Source: Rhizobium rosettiformans
GTDB taxonomy: Bacteria > Pseudomonadota > Alphaproteobacteria > Rhizobiales > Rhizobiaceae
Direction: 5' to 3'
Assembly (NCBI RefSeq): GCF_016806065.1
Contig: NZ_CP032405.1
Coordinates: 3,624,001-3,688,000 of the forward strand
Length of the DNA stretch: 64,000 nt
In this document: one piece after another, positions 17,489-26,322 of the stretch
Layout: every line of letters begins with the position of its first letter
Position numbering within the stretch: position 1 is the first letter of the stretch
Notes under the pieces: model-generated
The model's input: the letters and a program-made list of their open reading frames with translations, nothing else
Told to the model about the DNA's origin: nothing
Databases searched by the model: none
Translations under genes and position numbers: made by a program

Positions 17489-17989
17489 ATGGCCAAGGAC
17501 GACCGCAAGACCGAGTTTTCCCGCGAAGACGATTACCGCGATTACGACCAGCGCAACATCGGCGAAGGCTGGCCCTATGCCGATGGTCCGGGTGCGACGG
17601 CGACACCGGTCGAGAATCGAGGCTATGGCGAGACCGGCGCCAATTTCGACCGTGACCGCAACGAGGGCTTCCGGATCGATGCGGTCAATGCCGATGGCTT
17701 CGAGCCCGATGTCGCGACACCGGTACTGCCGACGACCGATGGCCGGGAAGATGACGACCAGCTCGAATCCGACATCGCGACCGCCCTCGAGGCCCTAGAT
17801 GACACCCTGCTCGCCGGTCTCGATATCCATGTAGACGGCCATGTCGTGACGCTGCGCGGTTCGGTCGACACGGCGGAGGAGCGCCGGATGATCGAGTTGA
17901 AGGTACTGGGGGTAAAGGGCGTCAGCGACGTGAAGAACTTCGTCACCACACTCGGCGTCGACAGCCACATTCCTGATGATGCCGATTGA
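17489..17989 (+). CDS. BON domain protein
   Basis: 166 aa. The N-terminal 85 residues are polar and probably disordered (many Asp, Arg, Gly). The C-terminal BON domain is about residues 90-158 (LESDIATALEAL, then HVDGHVVTLRGSVDTAEER and VKGVSDVKNFV). BON domains bind phospholipids or membranes and often occur in envelope-stress proteins, but no signal peptide is visible here. The ATG has aaggag upstream. A strong terminator follows. Confidence 0.85.
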   Translation: MAKDDRKTEFSREDDYRDYDQRNIGEGWPYADGPGATATPVENRGYGETGANFDRDRNEGFRIDAVNADGFEPDVATPVLPTTDGREDDDQLESDIATALEALDDTLLAGLDIHVDGHVVTLRGSVDTAEERRMIELKVLGVKGVSDVKNFVTTLGVDSHIPDDAD

Positions 17990-18012
17990 GAAGTCATTGA
18001 AAAATCGGCAAC

Positions 18013-18045
18013 AAAAAACCCGGCTCGAAGGCCGGGTTCTTTTTT
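18013..18045. terminator. Bidirectional Rho-independent terminator
   Basis: Arms aacccggc (18017-18024) and gccgggtt (18031-18038) are flanked by an A-run on the left and a T-run on the right. It can therefore end both the BON gene (plus) and the tRNA gene (minus). Confidence 0.85.
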
Positions 18046-18129
18046 GGTGCGGTCGAGAAGACTCGAACTTCCACGGGTTGCCCCACAGCGACCTCAACGC
18101 TGCGCGTCTACCAATTCCGCCACGACCGC
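18045..18129 (-). tRNA. tRNA-Leu (GAG)
   Basis: 85 bases including an encoded CCA. The 7-bp acceptor is GCGGTCG/CGACCGC, and the anticodon stem is CAGCG/CGCTG around the loop TTGAGGT, giving anticodon GAG. The long variable arm is typical of class II leucine tRNAs. No integrase or att-like repeat adjoins it. Confidence 0.95.
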
Positions 18130-18343
18130 ATCGTGGTAGGCGCCGAATTGCTCCGGCGGGGCTGCATGTAGCAAAAGCCTTGGGGGTCCACAAGCCCGCC
18201 GTGACAGATTTTTGAAAATTCGTCACGGCCGGTGGATAAGCCCCCTACATGGGGGAGGCCGGCGCCCTTGAACTCCGGGGTTTTTCTTGCCAAATACAGG
18301 GAAAACAAGGCTTTTCGCCAATCCACAGCCCAAGGCGCTTTTT

Positions 18344-19060
18344 ATGCTTCGCACAGATCTCGACCATGCCATGCACCCTCGTGAAGGCTCACCGGCCGTG
18401 CGTTGGCGAGTCTCGGACGGTCTCGTGGGATATGAGGATGCGGTTGCCGAAATGGAGCATCAGGTGGCCCTGATTGCCGACGGAAAGGCCGATGAACTGG
18501 TCTGGCTTGTGGAGCACCCTCCCCTTTATACGGCCGGCACCAGCGCTGATTCCAAGGACCTCATCGAGCCCGAACGATTCCCCGTTTTCGCCACCGGCCG
18601 CGGCGGCGAATACACCTATCATGGTCCCGGCCAGCGAGTGGCCTATGTGATGCTCGATCTGAAGCGCCGGCGCCAGGATGTGCGCGCCTATGTGGCGGCC
18701 CTCGAGGAAGTGGTGATCCGCACGCTCGACAGCATGAACGTCAAGGGCGAGCGCCGCGAGGATCGCGTCGGCGTATGGGTGCGTCGTCCGGAAAAGCCTG
18801 TTCTGCCCGATGGCACGATGAGCGAGGACAAGATTGCAGCGCTTGGCATTCGCCTGCGGCGCTGGGTCAGTTTTCACGGCCTGTCGATCAATGTCGATCC
18901 GGATCTCTCGCACTTCACCGGGATCGTGCCCTGCGGCATCTCCGCCTATGGTGTGACGAGTCTCGTCGATCTAGGCCTGCCCGTGATGATGGCGGATGTC
19001 GACATGCGGCTGCGCGAGGCATTCGAAGACGTCTTCGGCCCGACGGCCAACGAAGGCTGA
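18344..19060 (+). CDS. lipB: Octanoyltransferase LipB
   Basis: 238 aa from the ATG at 18344 (MLRTDLDH); an in-frame ATG 19 codons upstream is less likely. LipB moves octanoyl from octanoyl-ACP to the lipoyl domains of 2-oxoacid dehydrogenases and the glycine cleavage H protein. The motif [13 protein letters not shown], the lysine in DKIAALG and the acyl-accepting Cys in [11 protein letters not shown] are present. It is cytoplasmic. It is convergent with the XRE regulator, with only four bases between the stops. Confidence 0.95.
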   Translation: MLRTDLDHAMHPREGSPAVRWRVSDGLVGYEDAVAEMEHQVALIADGKADELVWLVEHPPLYTAGTSADSKDLIEPERFPVFATGRGGEYTYHGPGQRVAYVMLDLKRRRQDVRAYVAALEEVVIRTLDSMNVKGERREDRVGVWVRRPEKPVLPDGTMSEDKIAALGIRLRRWVSFHGLSINVDPDLSHFTGIVPCGISAYGVTSLVDLGLPVMMADVDMRLREAFEDVFGPTANEG

Positions 19061-19064
19061 GACC

Positions 19065-19502
19065 TCAGGCGCGTCCCATCACGGGACCGTCGAGATCGCC
19101 GGCATCACGGCGACGGTCGTGGCGCTCCTCGTAGGTCTCGATCTGTCGGGCAATCTTTTCGATCAGCCGACCGCATTCGAGATGCGCTTCGGTCAGGCGC
19201 TGGAGATCGAGCTTGAGGGCTTCAAGCGGCAGATCGCTGGTCTCCTGGATGGGCCCCGAACCAACGCCCGTCATCAACCACATGGGCGAAACACCGAGAA
19301 TACCTGCGAGATCGATCAGGCTCGACGGCCTCGGTTCGGCACGGTCCGCTTCCCAGGCCAGCAGGCTTTCCCGTTTCACGCCAATGCGGTTTGCAACGTC
19401 GGCCAGCGAGAGCCCAGAAGCGTCGCGCGCTGCCGAGAGGCGTCCCCCAAGCGTATCGTCACTCGAATCCGTCATCCGGGGATAGACTTTGCGTGCGGGC
19501 AT
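19065..19502 (-). CDS. XRE-family helix-turn-helix regulator
   Basis: 145 aa. The HTH domain lies at residues about 20-72 (LSAARDASGLSLADVANRIG, then KRESLLAWEADRAEPRP and LAGILGVSPMWLMTG). The C-terminal part is a helical, probably coiled-coil segment (about 85-130) rather than a sensor domain. The ATG at 19502 is preceded by AGGAGAAG. The target is unknown. Confidence 0.85.
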   Translation of the reverse strand: MPARKVYPRMTDSSDDTLGGRLSAARDASGLSLADVANRIGVKRESLLAWEADRAEPRPSSLIDLAGILGVSPMWLMTGVGSGPIQETSDLPLEALKLDLQRLTEAHLECGRLIEKIARQIETYEERHDRRRDAGDLDGPVMGRA

Positions 19503-19779
19503 GCGACTTCTCCTGACCGTCGGGGAAGGTCGGACACGGTGCCGACTTTCCTTTCTACTCCGATCTCACATCACTACATTAGACGACATGAAGATCCCGG
19601 ATCTTTCCGCGGGCGCCACCAACAGGTGCAAACCCGCCACGCGACGACATCCGCAGGATGCGTACAAACGGAGCATAAACGTCGCAAGCCCGTTTTAGTT
19701 CCAGACTTTCTTTGCTTGATCCCAAAGAGCGCATCATGCTTGTTCTCTCAAGCCCGCATTCTTCCGGTGAGTCCCGACA

Positions 19780-20712
19780 ATGAGTTCCACGCCCTCCAGT
19801 CCCTTTCGCGGCATGGTCCTCATGGCGGGTTGCATGCTCGTGCTGCCGATCATGGATGCCATCGCCAAATACATGGCGACCGTCGAGGGCATGTCTCCGG
19901 GACAGGTAACCTTCTATCGCTTCTTCTTCCAGCTGGCATCCGTCCTGCCGGTTCTGATAGCCCTCAACGGTATGGCCGCCTTTTCGGCGAAGCGGCCCTG
20001 GATGAACCTGTTGCGCGGTGCAATCCATGGCGCCGCGAGCCTGATGTTCTTCATGGCGGTCAAATACATGCCGCTCGCCGATGTCTTCGCCATCTACTTC
20101 GTCGAGCCCTTCATCCTGACCGCCATGTCCGCCGTCTTCCTGAAGGAGAAAGTCGGCTGGCGACGTTGGCTGGCGATCGCGGTAGGCTTCGGTGGCGCGA
20201 TGATCGTCATCCAGCCGAGCTATGAGGTCTTCGGCCTGACGGCCCTGCTCCCGGTCGCCTGCGCCTTCCTCTACGCGCTCTACATGTTCCTCAATCGCGC
20301 GATCGGCGAGGCCGATACGCCCATGACCATGCAAACCATGGCCGGCATCGGCGGCACACTGTTCATGGGCGCCATGCTGATGATCGGCACGGCCGCCGGC
20401 GACGGGGATTTCGAGATATCGCTGCCGACGTCGGCGCTGGGGCTAGTACTGCTGATCCTGCTCGGTGCCATCTCGGGCTACATTCATCTGCTGGTCGTCC
20501 GGGCCTTCCGCATGGCGACACTCTCCGTGCTTGCGCCCTTCCAGTATTTTGAAATCATCGCCGCCGTCGCCCTGGGGTATTTCCTGTTCGACGAGTTTCC
20601 GACACCATCAAAGTGGCTCGGCATCCTGATCATCGTCGCATCGGGTCTCTTCATACTATGGCGGGAGCAAAGACGCGCCACCCCGGCACCGACTGTCTCG
20701 GAGGCCGCCTGA
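19780..20712 (+). CDS. EamA/DMT-superfamily transporter
   Basis: 310 aa with ten hydrophobic segments arranged as two EamA repeats. The first repeat ends with VFAIYFVEPFILTAMSAVFL, and the second ends with YFEIIAAVALGYFLFDEFP and WLGILIIVASGLFILW. Inner-membrane drug/metabolite exporters of this group have diverse substrates, and none can be named here. The gene has no obvious operon partner. Confidence 0.9.
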   Translation: MSSTPSSPFRGMVLMAGCMLVLPIMDAIAKYMATVEGMSPGQVTFYRFFFQLASVLPVLIALNGMAAFSAKRPWMNLLRGAIHGAASLMFFMAVKYMPLADVFAIYFVEPFILTAMSAVFLKEKVGWRRWLAIAVGFGGAMIVIQPSYEVFGLTALLPVACAFLYALYMFLNRAIGEADTPMTMQTMAGIGGTLFMGAMLMIGTAAGDGDFEISLPTSALGLVLLILLGAISGYIHLLVVRAFRMATLSVLAPFQYFEIIAAVALGYFLFDEFPTPSKWLGILIIVASGLFILWREQRRATPAPTVSEAA

Positions 20713-20811
20713 ATGCCGGCAAATCAGAAGCATTTTAACGAATTCGCTCACGAGATTCTAAGGGTTCTCGCCTAGGTTCGGCTCATCCATCCGCAGCACC
20801 GGGAGAGCTTC

Positions 20812-22083
20812 TTGGCGACGTATCAGGCCGCAGTGTTTCTGGCCGCCTTTAATCTCGGCCTGCTCTGGCTCCTGATGGCCGCACCGCTTGGGCGGCGAAC
20901 CATCCGGGTGAGCCGGATCATCCGCGAGCGCCCGGAAGAACTGTGGAACATCACCCGCCCCGCCGGCGATCAGACATCCTGGCATCCCAATGTCATTGCC
21001 GTCGAACCGGTCGACGGCAAACCGGACCTGGTGGAATTCGCCTATCGGCAAAGCGATCGTCACGGCCATCCGAGCAGACGGACCATGATTGTCGACCGCA
21101 CCGCGATGACGTCAGCCGGCTGTTTCTCCTGCGAACTGCGGGTGGTCAATGATTCAACGCTCGACCACACCTTCTGGGAAGGCTATCGCGAACGCCGCAA
21201 GGTCGAACGTGCCCCCCTCGGCAGCCGGGTAACCTTCGAGCAGACGGACAATTATCGCGGTCTCGCCTTCTATCTCTTCCGGCGCATAGCGCTGGCCCGC
21301 GAACTCTCCGCACTGCAAAACCATGTGGAGGAAAGTCCGGCCTCGGGCCTTCTGCATTTCGAACACCCGCTCTGGCAGACCGTGCTCGTGATTCTCTCGA
21401 CCGTCCTGCTCTGGCCGTTCTTCGGCCTGACAGCGCAGGGCCTGATGATCTCGGTGTTCCTGACCCTCGTCATCCTTCTGCATGAACTCGGTCACATGGT
21501 GGCCTATCGTGCCTTCGGGCACCCGACGACACGCATGCTGTTCGTGCCGCTGCTCGGCGGCGTGGCGATCGGCGGTCGGCCGTATAATACTCATTTCGAA
21601 GTCGCGACCTGCGCCCTGATGGGGGCTGGTTTCTCGGCGCTGCTTGTCCCGATCCTCGTGGCAGCCCATCAATCGGCGATGGACATTCCCCACTCGTTGG
21701 CAATGGATGGCCCGATCCTGGTCTTTCTCGTCATTCTCGGTGCCTTCAACCTTCTCAACCTTCTGCCCACCTACCGTTTCGACGGCGGCCAGGTGCTACG
21801 GCAGGTGTTCCAAGGCCCTCGCATTCTCGCGTTCACCAGTTTCCTCGTGACCGGTGTGGTCGCCTGGACCGGCTGGCGAATCGGCCTTGCGGCACCTGTC
21901 TTGTTGGTCGGCGTCGCGCTCTTCACCCTGCTCGGCATGATCAGGACGAAATCGGCCAAGCCGCGCGAAGCCTTGGTGCCGATGAACGGTCCGGAACGAC
22001 TGATGACCGGTTTCGGCTACTATGCGGCGCTCGCCATCCACGTCTACGCGGTAATCTATGCCTGCGACAGACTGTTTCCCTGA
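20812..22083 (+). CDS. SRPBCC-like domain fused to M50-type membrane metalloprotease
   Basis: 423 aa from a TTG start (gggagag seven bases upstream). After one membrane anchor (FLAAFNLGLLWLLMAAPLG) comes a segment of about 150 residues (IRVSRIIRERPEELWNITRP to about residue 165) that looks like an SRPBCC/START ligand-binding fold. A multi-span part then carries HELGH (zinc, in LVILLHELGHMVAYRA) and LLPTYRFDGGQV, the second M50 metal motif. M50 enzymes cut substrates within the membrane. The soluble domain may bind a lipid or regulate access. The fusion is unusual to me. Substrate unknown. Confidence 0.75.
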   Translation: MATYQAAVFLAAFNLGLLWLLMAAPLGRRTIRVSRIIRERPEELWNITRPAGDQTSWHPNVIAVEPVDGKPDLVEFAYRQSDRHGHPSRRTMIVDRTAMTSAGCFSCELRVVNDSTLDHTFWEGYRERRKVERAPLGSRVTFEQTDNYRGLAFYLFRRIALARELSALQNHVEESPASGLLHFEHPLWQTVLVILSTVLLWPFFGLTAQGLMISVFLTLVILLHELGHMVAYRAFGHPTTRMLFVPLLGGVAIGGRPYNTHFEVATCALMGAGFSALLVPILVAAHQSAMDIPHSLAMDGPILVFLVILGAFNLLNLLPTYRFDGGQVLRQVFQGPRILAFTSFLVTGVVAWTGWRIGLAAPVLLVGVALFTLLGMIRTKSAKPREALVPMNGPERLMTGFGYYAALAIHVYAVIYACDRLFP

Positions 22084-22140
22084 TCGCGTCGCCGCTCCAC
22101 CCGCTTGACATGCGGCGACTCTCAAGCTCCAAGAGACCGC

Positions 22141-22758
22141 ATGGATACCGATCAAAAGCTCCTCCCCGCCGGCTATCACGATGTCGCGCCGAACATGCTC
22201 GCGACCATCGTCACCTGCCTTGAGATGACGACAAGACCAGCACCTCGCCCCAATCCGCCGACCGATGGGCTGACGGTCGAGCGCTGGAACGCGCCAGCGC
22301 TTGAGGATTACCGCGCGCTCTACCGCCGCGTGGGAGAAGATTGGCTCTGGGTCTCCCGCGCCGTGATGGCGGATGACGAGCTGTCGGCGATCATTGAAGA
22401 TCCCGCCGTCGAGATTTTTGCGCTGATGCGCAACGGCGAAAGGCTCGGACTTCTGGAGCTCGACTTCCGCCAGGCCGGGGAATGCGAACTTGCCTTTTTC
22501 GGCCTCGACCAGAGCCTGATCGGATCGGGCGCTGGGCGCATCCTGATGAATGTCGCGATCGACAAGGCATGGGACAAGCCGATATCGCGCTTCTGGGTTC
22601 ACACCTGCCATCTCGACCATCCGGCGGCACTCGCCTTCTACCAGCGCTCCGGTTTCCGTCCCTATAAGCGCATGGTCGAGATCTTCGAAGACCCCCGCCA
22701 AACGGGCAAGCTCCGCGCCGACGCCGCGCCGCATTTCCCCGTTCTGCAGGCGGAATAG
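22141..22758 (+). CDS. GNAT family N-acetyltransferase
   Basis: 205 aa. The acetyl-CoA-binding GNAT core is at about 85-185 (CELAFFGLDQSLIGSGAGRI as motif A, then DHPAALAFYQRSGFRPYKRM as motif B). The N-terminal 40 residues are extra. The substrate is unknown. It lies in the same direction as the formaldehyde genes that follow, about 100 bases upstream of frmA, but no shared function is proven. Confidence 0.85.
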   Translation: MDTDQKLLPAGYHDVAPNMLATIVTCLEMTTRPAPRPNPPTDGLTVERWNAPALEDYRALYRRVGEDWLWVSRAVMADDELSAIIEDPAVEIFALMRNGERLGLLELDFRQAGECELAFFGLDQSLIGSGAGRILMNVAIDKAWDKPISRFWVHTCHLDHPAALAFYQRSGFRPYKRMVEIFEDPRQTGKLRADAAPHFPVLQAE

Positions 22759-22858
22759 ACGAGAAGAATCAGACTTTTGAGAAAATCCGGCTCAGCCCTT
22801 GAGCCGGATGCTAAAGCCGTGCGAAAGTCGCCACCAACGATTTGTCAGGAGAAAAACC

Positions 22859-23986
22859 ATGGATGTTCGCGCCGCCGTCGCCACCCAGGCTGGAAAGCCG
22901 CTCGAGGTCATGACCGTTCAGCTCGAAGGCCCGCGCGCCGGGGAAGTGCTGATCGAGGTGAAGGCCACCGGGATCTGTCACACGGATGATTTCACGCTCT
23001 CGGGCGCAGACCCGGAAGGTCTCTTCCCGGCCATTCTCGGCCATGAAGGTGCAGGCATCGTCGTCGATGTCGGCCCGGGTGTCACCTCGGTGAAGAAGGG
23101 TGACCATGTCATTCCGCTCTACACGCCGGAATGCCGCGAATGCTATTCCTGCACCTCGCGCAAGACCAATCTCTGCACCTCGATCCGCGCCACCCAGGGC
23201 CAGGGCGTGATGCCTGACGGCACGAGCCGCTTCTCGATCGGCAAGGACAAGATCCACCACTACATGGGCTGCTCGACCTTCTCGAACTTTACCGTTCTGC
23301 CCGAGATCGCGGTTGCCAAGGTCAACCCGGACGCGCCTTTCGACAAGATCTGCTACATCGGCTGCGGTGTGACGACCGGCATCGGCGCAGTCATCAACAC
23401 CGCCAAGGTCGAGATCGGCTCGACGGCCATCGTCTTCGGTCTCGGCGGCATTGGTCTCAACGTCCTGCAAGGACTGCGCCTTGCCGGTGCCGACATGATC
23501 ATCGGCGTCGACATCAACCCGGACCGCAAGGCCTGGGGCGAGAAGTTCGGCATGACGCATTTCGTCAATCCGAAGGAAGTCGGCGACGACATCGTGCCCT
23601 ATCTCGTCAACATGACCAAGCGCGGCAACGACCTGATCGGCGGTGCCGACTACACCTTCGACTGCACCGGCAACACCAAGGTGATGCGCCAGGCGCTGGA
23701 GAGCTCGCATCGCGGCTGGGGCAAGTCCGTCATCATCGGCGTCGCAGGCGCCGGCCAGGAAATCTCGACGCGCCCGTTCCAGCTGGTCACCGGCCGCAAC
23801 TGGATGGGCACGGCCTTTGGCGGTGCGCGCGGGCGCACCGACGTGCCGAAGATCGTCGACTGGTACATGGAGGGCAAGATCCAGATTGACCCGATGATCA
23901 CCCACACCATGCCGCTCGAAGACATCAACAAGGGCTTCGACCTGATGCACAAGGGCGAATCGATCCGCGGCGTCGTGGTCTATTGA
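22859..23986 (+). CDS. frmA: S-(hydroxymethyl)glutathione dehydrogenase / class III alcohol dehydrogenase
   Basis: 375 aa from the ATG at 22859 (caggag upstream). It oxidises the formaldehyde-glutathione adduct to S-formylglutathione with NAD+ and also reduces S-nitrosoglutathione. Catalytic zinc residues lie in TGICHTDD and GHEGAGIV, the structural zinc cysteines in CRECYSCTSRKTNLC, and the nucleotide site in GLGGIGLN. The next gene overlaps its stop. fghA, the next pathway enzyme, is 1.4 kb downstream. Confidence 0.97.
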   Translation: MDVRAAVATQAGKPLEVMTVQLEGPRAGEVLIEVKATGICHTDDFTLSGADPEGLFPAILGHEGAGIVVDVGPGVTSVKKGDHVIPLYTPECRECYSCTSRKTNLCTSIRATQGQGVMPDGTSRFSIGKDKIHHYMGCSTFSNFTVLPEIAVAKVNPDAPFDKICYIGCGVTTGIGAVINTAKVEIGSTAIVFGLGGIGLNVLQGLRLAGADMIIGVDINPDRKAWGEKFGMTHFVNPKEVGDDIVPYLVNMTKRGNDLIGGADYTFDCTGNTKVMRQALESSHRGWGKSVIIGVAGAGQEISTRPFQLVTGRNWMGTAFGGARGRTDVPKIVDWYMEGKIQIDPMITHTMPLEDINKGFDLMHKGESIRGVVVY

Positions 23987-24438
23987 TGTCTGTGCCTTAC
24001 ACAGTCGACGTGCGGAGGCTCGACCGGTTCTCCGCCATCGATCTCTACGCCATGCTGAAGCTGCGCGTCGACGTCTTCGTCGTCGAGCAGCACTGCCCCT
24101 ATCCGGAACTCGACGGTAACGACAAGGACTGCCTGCATCTGCGGCTGCTGATGGATGGCGAATTGTTGGCCTGTGCAAGGCTCTGGCGTCCGACACCGGA
24201 GCATCACCCCCGCATCGGACGCGTTGCGGTCTCGCCCGATCATCGCGGCAAGCGGCTGGGGGATGCGCTGATGCGCGAGGCGATTTCAGAGGTGGAGAAA
24301 CTCTATCCTGCAGAGCCGATCGAGATTTCGGCACAGAGCCATCTGCAGAAATTCTACGGGTCACTCGGGTTTGAGGTGATCTCGGAGGAGTATCTGGAGG
24401 ATGGGATTCCGCATGTGGATATGCTGCGGCGAGGATAA
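23986..24438 (+). CDS. ElaA-like GNAT acetyltransferase
   Basis: 150 aa. The start ATG shares one base with the frmA stop (TGATG), so it is probably translationally coupled. The ElaA-type pattern DLYAMLKLRVDVFVVEQHCPY, then IGRVAVSPDHRGKRLGDAL and AQSHLQKFYGSLGFE is clear. Substrates of ElaA proteins are not established. The coupling to frmA suggests a role linked to formaldehyde or thiol metabolism, which is inference. Confidence 0.88.
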   Translation: MSVPYTVDVRRLDRFSAIDLYAMLKLRVDVFVVEQHCPYPELDGNDKDCLHLRLLMDGELLACARLWRPTPEHHPRIGRVAVSPDHRGKRLGDALMREAISEVEKLYPAEPIEISAQSHLQKFYGSLGFEVISEEYLEDGIPHVDMLRRG

Positions 24439-24533
24439 GGTCTGAGGTCAAAGTTTTCCGGGAGTTCTCTGGCCTGCTGCAACCGGACAATGATACAATC
24501 GGGCTCCGTTAAGATTGGACAGGAGGCCCAAAG

Positions 24534-24744
24534 ATGCCCCGGCATTTCGACAAGGAACTCAGCCTCGGAAGAACTGGCAAACCTGCCCGACGAAGACATC
24601 GACACGAGTGAAATTCCAGAGCTGGACAACGATTTCTGGAGCAACGCGGTCCTCCGACAAACAGAGATCGGTCTCGGAAGCAGTGAGGTCACGCCGATGG
24701 AGAGTGCAGAAGAACTGATAGCGGCATTCCGGGAACGCCACTAG
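24534..24744 (+). pseudogene. Frameshifted antitoxin gene remnant
   Basis: A strong ribosome binding site (aggagg) precedes ATG 24534, which reads MPRHFDKELS before running out of frame to a stop after 25 codons. One frame over, the sequence continues as SEELANLPDEDIDTSEIP, then ELDNDFWSNAVLR. That tract resembles antitoxins of the BrnA/ribbon-helix-helix kind. Removing one C in the agcctcgg run near 24562 would join the two parts into one protein. It sits directly before a toxin fragment. Confidence 0.55.
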
Positions 24745-24882
24745 CGGAGGCTTTTAGGCGTCTGCATCTTCCCCTTCCGCCGCTACTTGATTATCTACCA
24801 ACCGCTCGATACCGCAGACGACATCGAGCTGATCCGTCTCCTGCACGCGGCACGGGACTATCGCAAATACTTTGACGACTGA
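24745..24882 (+). pseudogene. RelE/ParE-family toxin C-terminal fragment
   Basis: About 45 codons open to the stop at 24882, reading FPFRRYLIIYQPLDTADDIE, then LIRLLHAARDYRKYF. This is the C-terminal half of a ParE-like ribosome- or gyrase-targeting toxin. The N-terminal half is absent and the frame begins right after the preceding stop. With the frameshifted antitoxin upstream it is a dead toxin-antitoxin module. Confidence 0.65.
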
Positions 24883-24886
24883 TCCG

Positions 24887-25333
24887 ATGTCCGAAATCTA
24901 TGTCGATGCCGATGCCTGTCCGGTGAAGCCGGAGATCCTGAAAGTGGCCGAGCGGCATGATCTGCCCGTCACCTTCGTTGCCAATTCTGGCCTGCGCCCC
25001 TCTCGCGATCCGATGGTCAAGAATGTCATCGTATCCGGCGCCTTCGATGCGGCCGACGACTGGATTGCCGAGCACTGCGGCGAGGGTGATATCGTTATCA
25101 CCGCCGACGTGCCGCTGGCCGGGCGCTGTGTGGCCGCCGGTGCGCTGGTGACCGGACCGACCGGGCGGATCTTCGACACGGCCAATATCGGCATGGCGAC
25201 GGCGATGCGCGATCTCGGGGCCCATCTGCGCGAGACCAGCGAGAGCAAGGGCTACAACGCCGCCTTTTCGCCCCGCGACCGCTCGGCTTTTCTCGAAACG
25301 CTTGACAGGCTCTGCCGGCGGATCAAGAAGTGA
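24887..25333 (+). CDS. YaiI/YqxD (DUF188) family protein
   Basis: 148 aa from the ATG at 24887, five bases after the toxin remnant. The signature IYVDADACPVKPEILKVAER, then VTFVANSGLRPSRDP and DIVITADVPLAGRCVAAGA is diagnostic of DUF188, a PIN-like-fold family of unknown role. The acidic residues D9, D11 and D80-region may bind metal. It precedes fghA by 34 bases and may share its transcript. Confidence 0.92.
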   Translation: MSEIYVDADACPVKPEILKVAERHDLPVTFVANSGLRPSRDPMVKNVIVSGAFDAADDWIAEHCGEGDIVITADVPLAGRCVAAGALVTGPTGRIFDTANIGMATAMRDLGAHLRETSESKGYNAAFSPRDRSAFLETLDRLCRRIKK

Positions 25334-25367
25334 GCCCCGCAAGGGCCCGGAATAAGGACAGATCCCC

Positions 25368-26201
25368 ATGAATATCCTCTCCCAGAACACCGCCTTCGGC
25401 GGCATGCAGGGCGTCTTCTCGCATCAGTCGGAAGCAACCGGCACCGAGATGACCTTTGCCGTCTTCGTGCCCCCGCAGGCGATCGCCGAAAAACGGCCGG
25501 TACTCTGGTATCTCTCCGGGCTCACCTGCACCCATGCCAATGTCATGGAAAAGGGCGAATACCGCCGCATGGCTGCCGAGCTTGGCCTCATCATCGTCTG
25601 CCCGGACACGAGCCCGCGCGGCAATGACGTGCCCGACGAGCTGACCAACTGGAAGATGGGCAAGGGTGCGGGCATGTATCTGAATGCCACAGAAAAGCCC
25701 TGGGCCGAGCATTACCAGATGTATTCCTACATCACGGAGGAACTGCCGGCGCTGATCGCCGAACAGTTCCGCGCCGACATGGACCGCCAGGGCATTTTCG
25801 GCCATTCCATGGGCGGCCATGGCGCCATGACGATTGCGCTGAAGAATCCTGATCGATTCAAGAGCTGCTCGGCCTTCGCCCCCATCGTCAACCCGCTGAC
25901 CGCCGATTGGACACAGGACGCTTTCGAGAAATATCTGGGGCCTGACAGGGCGAAGTGGCGCGAATACGACGCCTGCGCGCTGGTGGAAGACGGTGCCCGC
26001 TTCTCGGAAGTCCTCATCGATCAGGGCAAGGCGGACAGTTTCCTCGAGACGGGCCTTGCGCCCTGGAAATTCGAAGAGGCGGTGAAGGGTACCGATATCG
26101 GCCTGACGCTGCGCATGCATGAGCGCTACGACCATTCCTACTACTTCATTTCGACCTTCATGGAAGATCATCTGAAGTGGCATGCGGAGCGGTTGGGGTG
26201 A
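25368..26201 (+). CDS. fghA: S-formylglutathione hydrolase
   Basis: 277 aa esterase-D-type alpha/beta hydrolase that splits S-formylglutathione into formate and glutathione, the step after frmA. The nucleophile elbow is GHSMGGHGA. The N-terminal LWYLSGLTCTHANVM and the C-terminal HERYDHSYYFISTFMEDHL, which carries the catalytic His, match the family. The length is as expected. Together with frmA at 22.9 kb it completes glutathione-dependent formaldehyde detoxification. Confidence 0.96.
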   Translation: MNILSQNTAFGGMQGVFSHQSEATGTEMTFAVFVPPQAIAEKRPVLWYLSGLTCTHANVMEKGEYRRMAAELGLIIVCPDTSPRGNDVPDELTNWKMGKGAGMYLNATEKPWAEHYQMYSYITEELPALIAEQFRADMDRQGIFGHSMGGHGAMTIALKNPDRFKSCSAFAPIVNPLTADWTQDAFEKYLGPDRAKWREYDACALVEDGARFSEVLIDQGKADSFLETGLAPWKFEEAVKGTDIGLTLRMHERYDHSYYFISTFMEDHLKWHAERLG

Positions 26202-26211
26202 GCTTCAACCT

Positions 26212-26316
26212 CACGCCGTCATGCTCGGGCTCGTCCCGAGCATCTACGACCGTCGAATCGCGTGTGAAGGCAGTGGATCCTCGGGACAAGCCCGAGGATG
26301 ACGACGGAAACGATTG
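26212..26316. repeat. Paired palindromic intergenic repeat
   Basis: Two hairpins, atgctcgggctcgtcccgagcat and atcctcgggacaagcccgaggat, separated by about 40 bases. This is a common alphaproteobacterial intergenic repeat type. It lies between the convergent ends of fghA and the GH43 gene and may act as a terminator. Confidence 0.7.
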
Positions 26317-26322
26317 TGCCCC

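Noticed and set aside
18045..18129. tRNA-Leu as an integration site
   Set aside because: No integrase, no direct repeat of the tRNA 3' end, and ordinary genes on both sides.
22811..24490. 559-codon minus-strand frame opposite frmA
   Set aside because: frmA is unmistakable on the plus strand; the long minus frame is a codon-bias artefact.
24490..24744. Intact 84-codon antitoxin from the ATG at 24490
   Set aside because: No ribosome binding site at that ATG. The good ribosome binding site is at 24534 in another frame, and joining the frames restores a better antitoxin-like sequence.
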